Assembly: GCA_030427505.1 (NCBI GenBank)
Contig: JAUICH010000024.1
Span: 26,238 to 90,237, forward strand
DNA: 64,000 bases
Origin: Verrucomicrobiia bacterium
GTDB lineage: Bacteria > Verrucomicrobiota > Verrucomicrobiia > Verrucomicrobiales > DEV007
Direction: 5' to 3'
The translations under genes and the position numbers were made by a program. Shown here in pieces: positions 27,646-36,060 of the stretch (its first letter is position 1; each line of letters opens with the position of its first letter). Below the pieces are notes generated by a model that did not search any database, was not told the origin of the DNA, and worked only from the letters and a program-made list of their open reading frames with translations.

Positions 27646-28479
27646 TCAGTTTGAAGCCACGGCACCCTTGGAGGATTCCGGACTGGCCGCGCCAGCCGTT
27701 TTCTCCGGGGCTTCCGGCTTCAACATCGGAGGCTGGGATTCCACCCAGGCGTCATACTCCTCCGGCTCCACCACCTCCAGCGTGGCCTTCATCTGGCCGT
27801 GACTGGCGCCGCAAAGCTGGGCACAGACAATGTCCCATTCGCCCGTTTTCGTGGGGGTAAACCACATCGGAACTTCCTGCCCTGGAATGGCGTCCTGCTG
27901 AATCATCATCGGCACCAGAGCCAACCCGTGAATTACGTCTTTGGAAGTGACCTGCACGATGACCCGGCGGCCTTTGGGAAGTTTCAGCGTGTTCGGCACG
28001 GCGAAGTCGTCGAGAGCATTGGGCTCCCGCACCAAGCCCACGGGGTTCCCGCCCGCGTTGATCTCATCCAGATCCACCTGACCCATCATCCCGTCTTTGC
28101 CGGCATAGTGGAAGGTCCACAAGAACTGCTGTCCGACGGCCCTGACTTTGACCACGTCCGGCGAATCGGGGAATTTCTCCACGCGCGCCGCCCAGAGAGG
28201 GAAAGCGAACCCCAAGAGCAATACCACCTCCACGATGACCACCCCCATCTCCACATGAGTGGAAAAGTGGTTCGTGATCCCGCTGTAGCTGGCCTTCTTA
28301 TTCCGGCGGGCGTTAAAGCGGATCAATACGTAAATCATGAAGATCCCCCAGCCCACGGCTAGAATCAGCATGAACCAGTGCACCAGGGCCAGCATGTGGT
28401 CGAGTTCTTCCCCATGCTCGGAAGCAATCTCGTGCATGCCCTGAAGTTCGTTAATGGGAGATGCGTTTGCCAGAATCAC
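27646..28479 (-). CDS. ctaC: Cytochrome c oxidase subunit II
   Basis: Carries the dinuclear CuA centre that accepts electrons from cytochrome c. Two N-terminal transmembrane helices (about 25-53 and 75-98) precede a cupredoxin domain. The CuA ligands are visible: His in DVIHGL and the CAQLCGASHGQM block, with Gln replacing the common Glu. There is no CXXCH, so this is an aa3 and not a caa3 subunit. An alanine/proline-rich tail of ~30 residues follows. It lies last among the structural genes, whereas subunit II is usually first. Confidence 0.95.
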   Translation of the reverse strand: MILANASPINELQGMHEIASEHGEELDHMLALVHWFMLILAVGWGIFMIYVLIRFNARRNKKASYSGITNHFSTHVEMGVVIVEVVLLLGFAFPLWAARVEKFPDSPDVVKVRAVGQQFLWTFHYAGKDGMMGQVDLDEINAGGNPVGLVREPNALDDFAVPNTLKLPKGRRVIVQVTSKDVIHGLALVPMMIQQDAIPGQEVPMWFTPTKTGEWDIVCAQLCGASHGQMKATLEVVEPEEYDAWVESQPPMLKPEAPEKTAGAASPESSKGAVASN

Positions 28480-28534
28480 GTCTGTTTCTTTGGGTTAAAT
28501 GTGTTTGGGAAGAGACCTTCGCCCGTCAACCGGA

Positions 28535-28762
28535 CTAAGAGAAGTCTCCCGATTCCAGTTCCAGATCCGCCTCTTTAGCGGCCAGCTTGGCCCGGCGGTT
28601 GAGTTGAAAAATGCAGAATAGCAGGGTGGACAGCATGCCCACCACCACCAGGGCCATAAAGCCAATCGCCAGGTTTGCGCCCATGACCTGGGGAGATTCC
28701 GAATCTCCCAGGCAGACGGAACAGGCCAGCACGGTCTCGAAGCTTTGAGTCAGGTTTTCCAT
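28535..28762 (-). CDS. Small membrane protein of the oxidase operon
   Basis: 75 residues: a short exported start with a CSVC pair (ACSVCLGDSESP), one transmembrane helix (NLAIGFMALVVVGMLSTLLF) and a charged cytoplasmic tail (RRAKLAAKEADLELESGDFS). The CxxC motif faces the outside if the charged tail is inside. It lies between two oxidase genes, so an accessory or assembly role is likely, but no family is recognised. Confidence 0.7.
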   Translation of the reverse strand: MENLTQSFETVLACSVCLGDSESPQVMGANLAIGFMALVVVGMLSTLLFCIFQLNRRAKLAAKEADLELESGDFS

Positions 28763-28787
28763 TTCAGTCAGGGATTACGGCGCGCCA

Positions 28788-28985
28788 TCAGATAATGACG
28801 TGCTTCGATTTCTTGTAGAACCACACTCCGTAAATCAATAGACCAATACCCAGTAGCCCACTGCTGACTCCAAGGGCCCGCACCATCGTGGACTGGTCCT
28901 GGGCCAACAACGCCCACACCGCGAAGCCGAATGTCAGCATCACGCTCACCGCGATGAACAGGATATGGAAATGCTTCAGGGACAC
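28788..28985 (-). CDS. Small two-helix membrane protein of the oxidase operon
   Basis: 65 residues with two transmembrane helices (about 5-27 and 37-57) and a basic end (YKKSKHVII). Position between ctaF and the CSVC protein, with short gaps on both sides, suggests a minor subunit or assembly factor of the aa3 oxidase. No family recognised. Confidence 0.68.
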   Translation of the reverse strand: MSLKHFHILFIAVSVMLTFGFAVWALLAQDQSTMVRALGVSSGLLGIGLLIYGVWFYKKSKHVII

Positions 28986-29023
28986 GATCTACTCTCTGTC
29001 TCTTACCCGGGCTGAACCTAAAC

Positions 29024-29362
29024 CTAATGGCTGGTAAACGCTTCCTGAATGGGGTTCCACCAGGAAAACACGATCAAAAACATCATCACAAAGGCGAAAC
29101 ACATCGTGAACAGCATGATCTTGTAGATCATACCCTTCTCGTGATTGAGGTGCATGAAAATCAGCGCCACCAGCGAGGCTTTAACGATGGCGATCAGAAG
29201 TCCCACCGAGTAATCCAAAAACGACTTTCCTGGCTCCCCAAGGTCCAGCCAGGGAATCATCGCCACGGCCACGGTCACAAACGTACCCACGATCAGCGCG
29301 AGAAACACCGCCATGTAGGCCTTCACATGTTTACGGGATTCAGCTGGAGTAAACTCGGACAT
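29024..29362 (-). CDS. ctaF: Cytochrome c oxidase subunit IV (bacterial CtaF/COX4 type)
   Basis: 112 residues with three transmembrane helices. The first follows the charged start KHVKAYMAVFLALIVGTFVTV. The second has the family motif VGLLIAIVKASLVALIFMHLNHEKGM, and the third is IMLFTMCFAFVMMFLIVF. Non-catalytic small subunit of heme-copper oxidases, placed as usual after subunit III. Confidence 0.9.
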   Translation of the reverse strand: MSEFTPAESRKHVKAYMAVFLALIVGTFVTVAVAMIPWLDLGEPGKSFLDYSVGLLIAIVKASLVALIFMHLNHEKGMIYKIMLFTMCFAFVMMFLIVFSWWNPIQEAFTSH

Positions 29363-29416
29363 GATTGGTTGAGATAAAAGATTCTGAATGAAAAGGTCCC
29401 GGCTGCCTCAGGCGCC

Positions 29417-30874
29417 TTAGAAAAGATACATGACCGGGAACAGGAAGATCCAGACCAGGTCCACAAAGTGCCAGAACAGTCCGCCCACTTCCACGCGGTT
29501 GGCCATGTGTTCCGGATTCCGCAGAAAGAGTTTCTTCCCAAACAGCATAAAGTAACCCAGCACCAAAGCGCCGCCGATCACGTGCAGACCGTGCAGGCCC
29601 GTCATCGTAAAGTAGATGGCGTAGTAGGTGTTGTAACGCGGACCATGGTTCCCAATGAACTTGATGTCCGAGCGTGGCACCTCAATCACCGGGTAATCGT
29701 AGGAGGATTCCGCGCCACCAGCGCCGTCGCCTTCCGGGTCTCCATGGTGAGCGGCCTCTCCATGAGCGGCCTCGCCCTCAGCGCCGTGTTCCGCGTGCTC
29801 GTGATGGGCGTGCACGTGGTGGATGTTGATACGGTGATTCTGCTTTTGTTTCAGCGGAACTTTCTCTTCGCTGCCGTAGTAGTCGATCAGGTGCTGCTTG
29901 TACTTGTTTTGCAGGTCGAAGAAGCCTTTCTTCACGCCTTCGTCGGCTACGTAGCTCCAGATCATGGACTCCTTCTGTTCGTCGAGCGGAACGCGCTGCA
30001 TGTCGATTTCGTGCACTTCCAGCACCACGGTGTCGCCATTCGGAGCCAGCGATCCGGTTACCTTTGAGCCGTCCCGGAAGGTGATGGTCTTGTCAGTGTA
30101 ATTGGTGTGCATGCGCTCACCCGAGGCGATTAAGAACGGCTCGGCGGCCTCCAACGTCACCACGGTGTCCACGTCCATAGAAGGCAGCTTGGATTCATCG
30201 ATCTCCCGGCCCTCTTCTTTCGCGAGTTTCTTCTCTTCCGCCAGCGCTTCCTTGTAGGCTTTCTTCGCGGCGTTCACGTCGGCGGCATACTTCTTGGCGG
30301 CCCAGGAGGCGGGGTCCGTGACTTCCGCTCCATCCGGAGCTTTGAAAACGGGCAGATCGCCATGCACGGCCTTCAGGCAGTAGAGATTCTTCGCGGAAAT
30401 GTCGAAGGTGATGGACTTCCCTTCGAACCGGATCTTGTCGGACATGATGCCGTCTACTTCCTGCACGATGCCTTCGGCGAGGGAGTTGTCGGTAAACTTG
30501 AGACCGTGGTGATGAAACTTGCCGTAATACTCCACGCTTTTCAGCCCCAGGAAGGTCAGGGCGCACAAAATGACGGCCGCCATCCACAACTGAAACCTAA
30601 ACCAGTTCCGCATCTTCAGCTGCACCCAAGCCAAGACCACAAACACACTGGAGGCAATCAGCACCAGGGTATTGACGAAGCCGATCGGGATGTTCTGAAC
30701 TTCGGAAGGCCAGGGATTGTCCACCCCGGGCGTAATCCCGATACGCAGGAACACATAGGCGGAAAACAAGCCACCAAAGAGCATCACTTCAGAGGCCAGG
30801 AACAGCCAGATGCCAATCTTGGCGTTATACAGACCGGTGTCCCGGCGGGCGGTCACTTCGTATGGGATTTGCAT
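29417..30874 (-). CDS. ctaE: Cytochrome c oxidase subunit III with a large internal insertion
   Basis: The two ends are clear subunit III sequence: IGIWLFLASEVMLFGGLFSAYVF at residues 20-42, and the last ~80 residues with TMTGLHGLHVIGG and LFWHFVDLVWIFLFP. Between about residues 125 and 400 there is an extra, hydrophilic segment. It contains a coiled-coil-like Lys/Glu/Ala stretch and a histidine-rich block (HHVHAHHEHAEHGAEGEAAH). Typical subunit III is 190-270 residues; this is 485. The insertion would form an extramembrane domain; the His-rich block could bind metal. Confidence 0.92.
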   Translation of the reverse strand: MQIPYEVTARRDTGLYNAKIGIWLFLASEVMLFGGLFSAYVFLRIGITPGVDNPWPSEVQNIPIGFVNTLVLIASSVFVVLAWVQLKMRNWFRFQLWMAAVILCALTFLGLKSVEYYGKFHHHGLKFTDNSLAEGIVQEVDGIMSDKIRFEGKSITFDISAKNLYCLKAVHGDLPVFKAPDGAEVTDPASWAAKKYAADVNAAKKAYKEALAEEKKLAKEEGREIDESKLPSMDVDTVVTLEAAEPFLIASGERMHTNYTDKTITFRDGSKVTGSLAPNGDTVVLEVHEIDMQRVPLDEQKESMIWSYVADEGVKKGFFDLQNKYKQHLIDYYGSEEKVPLKQKQNHRINIHHVHAHHEHAEHGAEGEAAHGEAAHHGDPEGDGAGGAESSYDYPVIEVPRSDIKFIGNHGPRYNTYYAIYFTMTGLHGLHVIGGALVLGYFMLFGKKLFLRNPEHMANRVEVGGLFWHFVDLVWIFLFPVMYLF

Positions 30875-30949
30875 GAGCCTAAGAACTTATCTTGTCGCGT
30901 GGTGTGACAGTGAGTTTAGCTGACCCGGAGGATCGAGGCATGTGTCTCT

Positions 30950-32881
30950 CTAGTGGCCGCCTTTCACTTCCAGCTCCTCCTCCGCTGGCGCTTGAGGCGA
31001 TTCCGGGTCGGGTTCGAACTGCGGCGTGAAGTCACGTTCCGCGCCCGGCACGCTGTATTCGTAGGGGCCGCGGTAGGCAACCGGTTCCTTCAGGAAGTTG
31101 CCGTGCGGTGGCGGCGTCGGGCAAGACCACTCCAGTGTGGTGGCGTCCCACGGGTTGTTGGAGTTCACCTTTTTACCCTTCGTCATGCTCCAGAAGAAGT
31201 TGATGATGAAAGGCACCTGCGCGATAGCGAGACACCAGGCGGACACGGAAGCCACGATGTTCAGATCGATCATGGTAATGGCCTCGCCGTTCTTAAAGAT
31301 CTTGCTCAGGAACGATCCGGCTTCCAGAAACTCCTGGCCCGCGATGCGTTCGTAGGCCGCGCCCCCGTCCGAAGCCCGGCGGTGAAAGCCCGCCATCCCC
31401 TGGATGAACATGGGAGCGAAGATGCCGTTCATGAAAAGCAGGGACGGCCAGAAATGCAGGTGCCCCAGCAGCTCGCTCATGCGGCGTCCGGTCTGTTTCG
31501 GGAACCAGAAGTAGATGCCCGCGAAGAGACCGAACAGCGTGCCCGGAGCCACCACGTAGTGGAAGTGGGCGATCACGTAGTAGGTATCGTGCAGATGCAG
31601 GTCGATCATCGAGAACGCAAGCGGCAGCCCCGTCAGACCGCCAATCCCAAACATGGGGATGAACGCCGTCGCGAACAGCATGGGCGTATTGAAGCGAATG
31701 GAGCCACCCCACATGGAAATGAGGATGGAGGTGATGAGGATGACCGATGGCACGGAAATCAACACCGTCACTGTCTGGAAGAAGGTGCTGACGCCAGCGC
31801 CCATGCCCGTGATGTACATGTGGTGAGCCCACACCAGGAAACTGAGGAAGCCCAGCACCATGACGGCGTAGACCATGGTCTTATACCCCCACAACGGTTT
31901 CCGGGTATTGTTCGGAATGATTTCTCCAACAATGGCGATCGCGGGAAGAATGAGCACGTATACCTCGGGGTGCCCCAGGAACCAGAACAAGTGCTGGTAA
32001 AGCAGCGGACTGCCACCCCCGGCGGCGTTGAAGAACTGGCCGTTCACGAACAGCCCGGAGGGAACGAAGAAACTGGTACCCGCCATACGGTCCATAAGCT
32101 GCATGATGGCGGCCACCTCCAGCGGCGGGAACGCCAGCAGAAGCAGGAAGCCCGTAACCAGCATGGCCCAGACAAAGAAAGGCATGCGCATCCAGGTCAT
32201 CCCCTTGCAACGAAGGTTAATGATGGTGGTGATGAAGTTCACCGCGCCCAAGAGGGAGGAAGAAATCAGGAAAACCATGGCCAACAGCCACTGGGTCTGC
32301 CCCGTCCAGAACAGGCTGCCGAAGCTCAGGTCCGTGGTCGTGGCGAGGGGCGAGTAGTTCGTCCAGCCCGCCTTGGCGGCGCCGGAGGGAAGGAAAAAGC
32401 TGGCGAACATCAGCACGCCACCCAGCAGGTAGCTCCAGTAGCTGGCCATGTTCAGCCGCGGGAAAGCCATATCCGGCGCCCCGATCTGCAGCGGGGTGAC
32501 GTAGTTCCCGAAGGCCCCAAATGCCAGCGGCACGATGCCCAGGAAGATCATGATGGTGCCGTGCATGGCGCCAAACATGTTGTAGAGATCCCCCGTCACC
32601 ATGCCGTTCTCCAACCAGACGCGGAACCATGGCAGGTGCGAAATAAACGGCACCGGACGGCCTGGATAGGCGATGCTCCAACGCATCACCATCATGAGGA
32701 AAAAGCCTAAGGCCAGAAACAACAGGGCGGTGATGCCGTACTGGATACCGATCACCTTGTGGTCGGTGGAGAAGACATACTTCCTCCAGAATGGAGGATC
32801 GTGATGATGCTCCTCGTGGTGGTCGTCGTGACCGTGCACCGCCGTTTCGTGGCTCAGATCAGTGGAAGATTGTGGGTTCAT
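30950..32881 (-). CDS. ctaD: Cytochrome c oxidase subunit I (aa3 type)
   Basis: Catalytic subunit reducing O2 to water and pumping protons. All key residues are visible: the low-spin heme ligand in MFGAMHGTIMIF, the CuB/tyrosine/glutamate motif FLGHPEVYVL, the CuB pair in VWAHHMYITG, and the HFH heme ligands in YYVIAHFHYVV. The glutamate of GHPEV places it in the A1 group. 643 residues, twelve or more helices, with a His-rich N-terminus (HGHDDHHEEHHHDP). First gene of the aa3 set; a possible promoter lies upstream. Confidence 0.96.
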   Translation of the reverse strand: MNPQSSTDLSHETAVHGHDDHHEEHHHDPPFWRKYVFSTDHKVIGIQYGITALLFLALGFFLMMVMRWSIAYPGRPVPFISHLPWFRVWLENGMVTGDLYNMFGAMHGTIMIFLGIVPLAFGAFGNYVTPLQIGAPDMAFPRLNMASYWSYLLGGVLMFASFFLPSGAAKAGWTNYSPLATTTDLSFGSLFWTGQTQWLLAMVFLISSSLLGAVNFITTIINLRCKGMTWMRMPFFVWAMLVTGFLLLLAFPPLEVAAIMQLMDRMAGTSFFVPSGLFVNGQFFNAAGGGSPLLYQHLFWFLGHPEVYVLILPAIAIVGEIIPNNTRKPLWGYKTMVYAVMVLGFLSFLVWAHHMYITGMGAGVSTFFQTVTVLISVPSVILITSILISMWGGSIRFNTPMLFATAFIPMFGIGGLTGLPLAFSMIDLHLHDTYYVIAHFHYVVAPGTLFGLFAGIYFWFPKQTGRRMSELLGHLHFWPSLLFMNGIFAPMFIQGMAGFHRRASDGGAAYERIAGQEFLEAGSFLSKIFKNGEAITMIDLNIVASVSAWCLAIAQVPFIINFFWSMTKGKKVNSNNPWDATTLEWSCPTPPPHGNFLKEPVAYRGPYEYSVPGAERDFTPQFEPDPESPQAPAEEELEVKGGH

Positions 32882-32928
32882 GGCGAAATGGTGGCTGGGT
32901 AAACGCCCTGAAAGCCCGGGCGATTTCC

Positions 32929-32957
32929 ACTATATAACTATATAATCAAATAAAGCC
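32929..32957 (-). promoter_or_regulatory. Possible promoter of the aa3 oxidase genes
   Basis: The 130-base gap before ctaD holds an A/T-rich segment on the minus strand with a TATATAGT repeat (TATATAGTTATATAGT). TATAGT at 32934-32929 would be a good -10, with CTTTAT/GGCTTT as a poor -35. This would give the aa3 genes their own start apart from the act promoter. Weak evidence. Confidence 0.35.
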
Positions 32958-33011
32958 AGTGTTTCTAAAGCCGGGACCGTGCTCCGTCACTCGGTTCGCG
33001 GCTGCTTCGAT

Positions 33012-33806
33012 TCACGGTTTGTCAGGGGGAGCTGTCTCGCCCCCGCCCTCTCCGTCAGCGGGTTGACCCGTTTCCAGGTCCACTTTCGCGCCCGGCAACA
33101 TGGCATCAGCCGGGATTTCCTTCAACTCTGCTTCCGTCCAAGGCTGGCTGCGCCCGGAGAATTTCTCCATGGCGGCTTTCATCATTTCCTCTGTCACCAC
33201 GGCGGCTTGAGGATCTTCGAAATTTCCAAACTCGGTGCGGACGTAGGTCAGCACCTGAGCCAAGTCTTCGGGACCCAGTGCCTCCCATGGCGCCATCACG
33301 TTGTTGTATTGTTTTCCAGCCACGGTGAAGGGCCCCTGAAGCCCCTTGAGGACGATGGCGGCCATGCGTTCGTTTCCGCCATGGACCCATTCAGACCCGT
33401 TAAGGGGCGGGAACAAGCCGGGCTGACCGTTTCCGTCGGCGCCGTGACAGCTCAAGCAGTTGCCATACACTTTCTTCCCATCCTTCACCCACCGGTCGAT
33501 CCATGGGCCCTGCTCTTCCTCTACCGCGGCCCCTTCCACCGCAGGCCGGGGATCCGGGCCCTGATGATCGTAGTATGGAAAAGCGTAAATGCTGGAACCA
33601 AAGCCGTTGCTATACTGGAAGAAATAGCCACCCGCGAAGATGAACACGAAGATCATCAAAATGAAATGGCGCAATTCCACGGGCTCGTGACCCGGGCGGG
33701 TCATGGGCACATCCTTTTCACGCTCCACGGCGCCGTGGACTTCCGCCACGCCTGCGCCTTCGGCCTCGTAATCGAGATTCGTTTCCTGATTCGGGTCGTT
33801 ACTCAT
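33012..33806 (-). CDS. Membrane-anchored monoheme cytochrome c (CcoP-like position)
   Basis: 264 residues from ATG 33806; the TTG overlapping the ccoO stop is another start. A charged N-terminus is followed by one transmembrane helix (FILMIFVFIFAGGYFF, about 48-63) and a periplasmic cytochrome c domain with CLSCH at 117-121 and a probable Met ligand in NVMAPWEAL. The C-terminus is acidic and proline-rich. It occupies the place of CcoP after ccoN-ccoO but has one heme site, not two. It may carry electrons between complex III and the oxidase. Confidence 0.85.
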   Translation of the reverse strand: MSNDPNQETNLDYEAEGAGVAEVHGAVEREKDVPMTRPGHEPVELRHFILMIFVFIFAGGYFFQYSNGFGSSIYAFPYYDHQGPDPRPAVEGAAVEEEQGPWIDRWVKDGKKVYGNCLSCHGADGNGQPGLFPPLNGSEWVHGGNERMAAIVLKGLQGPFTVAGKQYNNVMAPWEALGPEDLAQVLTYVRTEFGNFEDPQAAVVTEEMMKAAMEKFSGRSQPWTEAELKEIPADAMLPGAKVDLETGQPADGEGGGETAPPDKP

Positions 33807-33811
33807 GGAAT

Positions 33812-34480
33812 TCAACTCTGCGGGTTGGCTTCGTCCGCTTCTCCCGCGGCGGCACCGGCCTTGTCCGGCAAGGGAGCGTCTTTCTTCAGTGAAAGCAGGT
33901 AATCCACCAAGGCCTCCGCCTCGCCAGTGGGCACGATCTTCGGATCTCCGCTCACATCACCGTCCGGGTAGACTTCTTTATAGAGGTGCTTGTAGGCGGG
34001 CATGATCGAGTCGGGCGACACGCTGCGCGGATTGTAAAGATGCTGGTGAAGCGAGTCGCGGTCCGCGATGCGGTAACCCACGTTGCTCAGATCCTGGCCG
34101 ATGCGCTGATACCCAAGAAACGCGTAGGTTTCGCCCAGGTAATCCGCCGGACGGGTCTCCCGCTTCGGCGATTCCCGGTCGGTCTCCGGACCAGCCCAGC
34201 CCGGACGCCACAGGTCGGCCCCCGCGTAGGTGGGGCGGATCATCTGAGAGTGGCAATAGTTACACCCTTCCCGGGCATAGACTTTGGCCCCAAGGGAAAC
34301 TTCCCCCGCCCGCGGACCGGGATACACCGTGGAACCATCCGGCGCTTTCATATCTTCCGGATAGGAAACCGGCTCCAAGGCGCTGAGCTTCACGTAGGGA
34401 ACCACGATCAGCAACAACCACGGAAGGCCGAACGCGGCGGCCAGTCCAAGATACAATTTAGAGCAGCAATCTTTCTTCAT
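33812..34480 (-). CDS. ccoO: cbb3-type oxidase monoheme subunit CcoO/FixO-like
   Basis: 222 residues: N-terminal membrane anchor (LYLGLAAAFGLPWLLLIVVPYV), then a cytochrome c domain with the CcoO-specific sequence EGCNYCHSQMIRP (heme Cys73-His77) and a Met ligand in SIMPAYKHL. Its ATG overlaps the ccoN stop by 4 bases (ATGA) and is preceded by AAAGGAGGT at good spacing. In true cbb3 oxidase it transfers electrons to CcoN; here CcoN is degenerate, so the acceptor is uncertain. Confidence 0.92.
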   Translation of the reverse strand: MKKDCCSKLYLGLAAAFGLPWLLLIVVPYVKLSALEPVSYPEDMKAPDGSTVYPGPRAGEVSLGAKVYAREGCNYCHSQMIRPTYAGADLWRPGWAGPETDRESPKRETRPADYLGETYAFLGYQRIGQDLSNVGYRIADRDSLHQHLYNPRSVSPDSIMPAYKHLYKEVYPDGDVSGDPKIVPTGEAEALVDYLLSLKKDAPLPDKAGAAAGEADEANPQS

Positions 34481-35967
34481 GCTTTAGCACCTCCTTTGGC
34501 AAGACCCGCGGCGGCTTCATCGGAAGTCAGCGCGGCACCGGGTTTGGAGTGAATCAGCGTGGCGCCCTGAGAACGCCGCCCCTTTCCGGCGAACATGAGG
34601 AGAAGTTGCCAGGCGAAGGTCAAGTTGGCGGAAAGGATCAACAGCCAGGCCACGGCCCGGGCCACGATGTGTCCCTTGGTGATATTGACCGAGACCATGA
34701 AATCCTTCGACCACTGATTGATGTCGTAGCCCTGGAAGTAGCCCGCCACGACCTGGAAAGCCACCAGGGAAATGATGCCGTAAGCGGAGAACCAGAAGTG
34801 AAAGCGGATCATGCCAGCGCTGGGCCATTCGCAACCAGTGATGCGCGGAACGATGAAGTAAATGGCCCCGAACATGGTCATCGAGAAAAACCCATACACC
34901 GCCAGGATGTCCATACCCGCCACCGCGTGGCTGAACTGCAGATACTTTCCGAAAGTGAAATAAGAACTCATGGCCGTCATCAAGCCCAGCCCGGTAAACA
35001 TGACCGTGCCGAAGACCGTAAACCGAAGCGACGGGCTGTAGGTGACCAGGTTAAACTTCCCTTTCAGCGTCTGGTAATGGTTCACGCCTGTCGTGATGAC
35101 CACCAGAAGCAGGAGGATGCAGGCCGTGCCGCCCATGGCGGGCATCCAGGCAGGGAACGGTCCGCCGATGTAGCGTTGGAATCCCATCCAGCCCGCGACA
35201 ATGGCCAAGGTCCAGAATCCGAAAGATGCCAGCGAATAACTGTAAATCGGGCGGCCCGTAATCTTCGGAATGATGTAGTAGGCCACCGCTAAGGCAATGG
35301 GCGTGAACCAGAAGAAGGTCAGGTTGCTGACATACCAAGTATCCACCCCGGCCGACATGACGGCGGAACCTTTGAAATGGAAGATGATGAGGTTGGCCGT
35401 GATGTAGATCCACGGAAACCAGAAGGCCGCGCCAATGAGGTAGTGCTGAGAGATGTACCCTTCCTTCTCGCGGCGGGAGCCGTAGAGAACCACCACCCAG
35501 ATAGTGATGAAGAAATAGCAAAGCGCCATCATGGGCCATAGCCAGGACGGGAAGTCCAGCCACACCACCGAGGTGCCGCCCGTGAAAAAGATGGCCAGGA
35601 TGCCCAGGAAAACCGCCACGTTCCAGACATGCCCCGCCACGATGACGGTGGTCTGCGCGCGCAGTTGCGCCCGGCTCAAGCGGGCCATCAGCCAGATCAT
35701 CGTTCCCATTCCCGCCTGCATGGCCCAGCCGTAAATCAGGGCGTTCAGGTGGGCGGGATAGAGACGGCCGTAGGTAAGGGCGAAGCAGTCGTCCCACAAT
35801 CCCGGATTGCGCATCTTAAGGGCGCTCAGGAACCCGAGAGCACAGGCCAAAAGCAGCCAGACGGCTCCACTGGTGAAGAAGAATAAGACCGGAAGCCGCA
35901 CCGACTGGTCGATGGCGATGCGGTCCTGCAAATTCTGATTGGCTACCTTTTCGGTTTCGGAACTCAT
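34477..35967 (-). CDS. CcoN-like heme-copper oxidase homologue lacking the CuB site
   Basis: 496 residues, twelve-helix CcoN fold. A heme b ligand is kept (His73 in RLYPAHLNALIYG). A gap-free comparison with the CcoN sequence I remember (P. stutzeri) shows the active site is gone. GHN of the first CuB ligand is VSN (Ser214). The PHH pair is FQR (Gln264, Arg265). The cross-linked Tyr is Ala258. The HVH heme pair is reduced to one histidine (His347, in SHAVAG). It therefore should not reduce O2. Located between the alternative complex III genes and ccoO, it may be an electron-transfer or structural partner of complex III. Confidence 0.88.
   Translation of the reverse strand: MSSETEKVANQNLQDRIAIDQSVRLPVLFFFTSGAVWLLLACALGFLSALKMRNPGLWDDCFALTYGRLYPAHLNALIYGWAMQAGMGTMIWLMARLSRAQLRAQTTVIVAGHVWNVAVFLGILAIFFTGGTSVVWLDFPSWLWPMMALCYFFITIWVVVLYGSRREKEGYISQHYLIGAAFWFPWIYITANLIIFHFKGSAVMSAGVDTWYVSNLTFFWFTPIALAVAYYIIPKITGRPIYSYSLASFGFWTLAIVAGWMGFQRYIGGPFPAWMPAMGGTACILLLLVVITTGVNHYQTLKGKFNLVTYSPSLRFTVFGTVMFTGLGLMTAMSSYFTFGKYLQFSHAVAGMDILAVYGFFSMTMFGAIYFIVPRITGCEWPSAGMIRFHFWFSAYGIISLVAFQVVAGYFQGYDINQWSKDFMVSVNITKGHIVARAVAWLLILSANLTFAWQLLLMFAGKGRRSQGATLIHSKPGAALTSDEAAAGLAKGGAKA
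34489..34497 (-). promoter_or_regulatory. Strong Shine-Dalgarno of ccoO inside ccoN
   Basis: AAAGGAGGT lies 8 bases ahead of the ccoO ATG, within the last codons of ccoN. It fixes the ccoO start and shows the organism uses canonical Shine-Dalgarno initiation at least here. Confidence 0.8.
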
Positions 35968-36060
35968 TCGAACGTTCGGCTAATACGCGAAGTAATCGTT
36001 TTCTGGGAAGTCTCTATCGTGCGCGGGTCGCGACTCTGGCGGTCCGGTTGGTAACGGGCC

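Noticed and set aside
30953..32710. Plus-strand frame of 585 codons
   Set aside because: Antisense to ctaD, with no recognisable motif and the same shadow composition.
34477..35967. Calling this gene a functional cbb3 oxidase subunit I (ccoN)
   Set aside because: The fold matches, but the CuB ligands and cross-linked tyrosine are missing, so the catalytic name is withheld.
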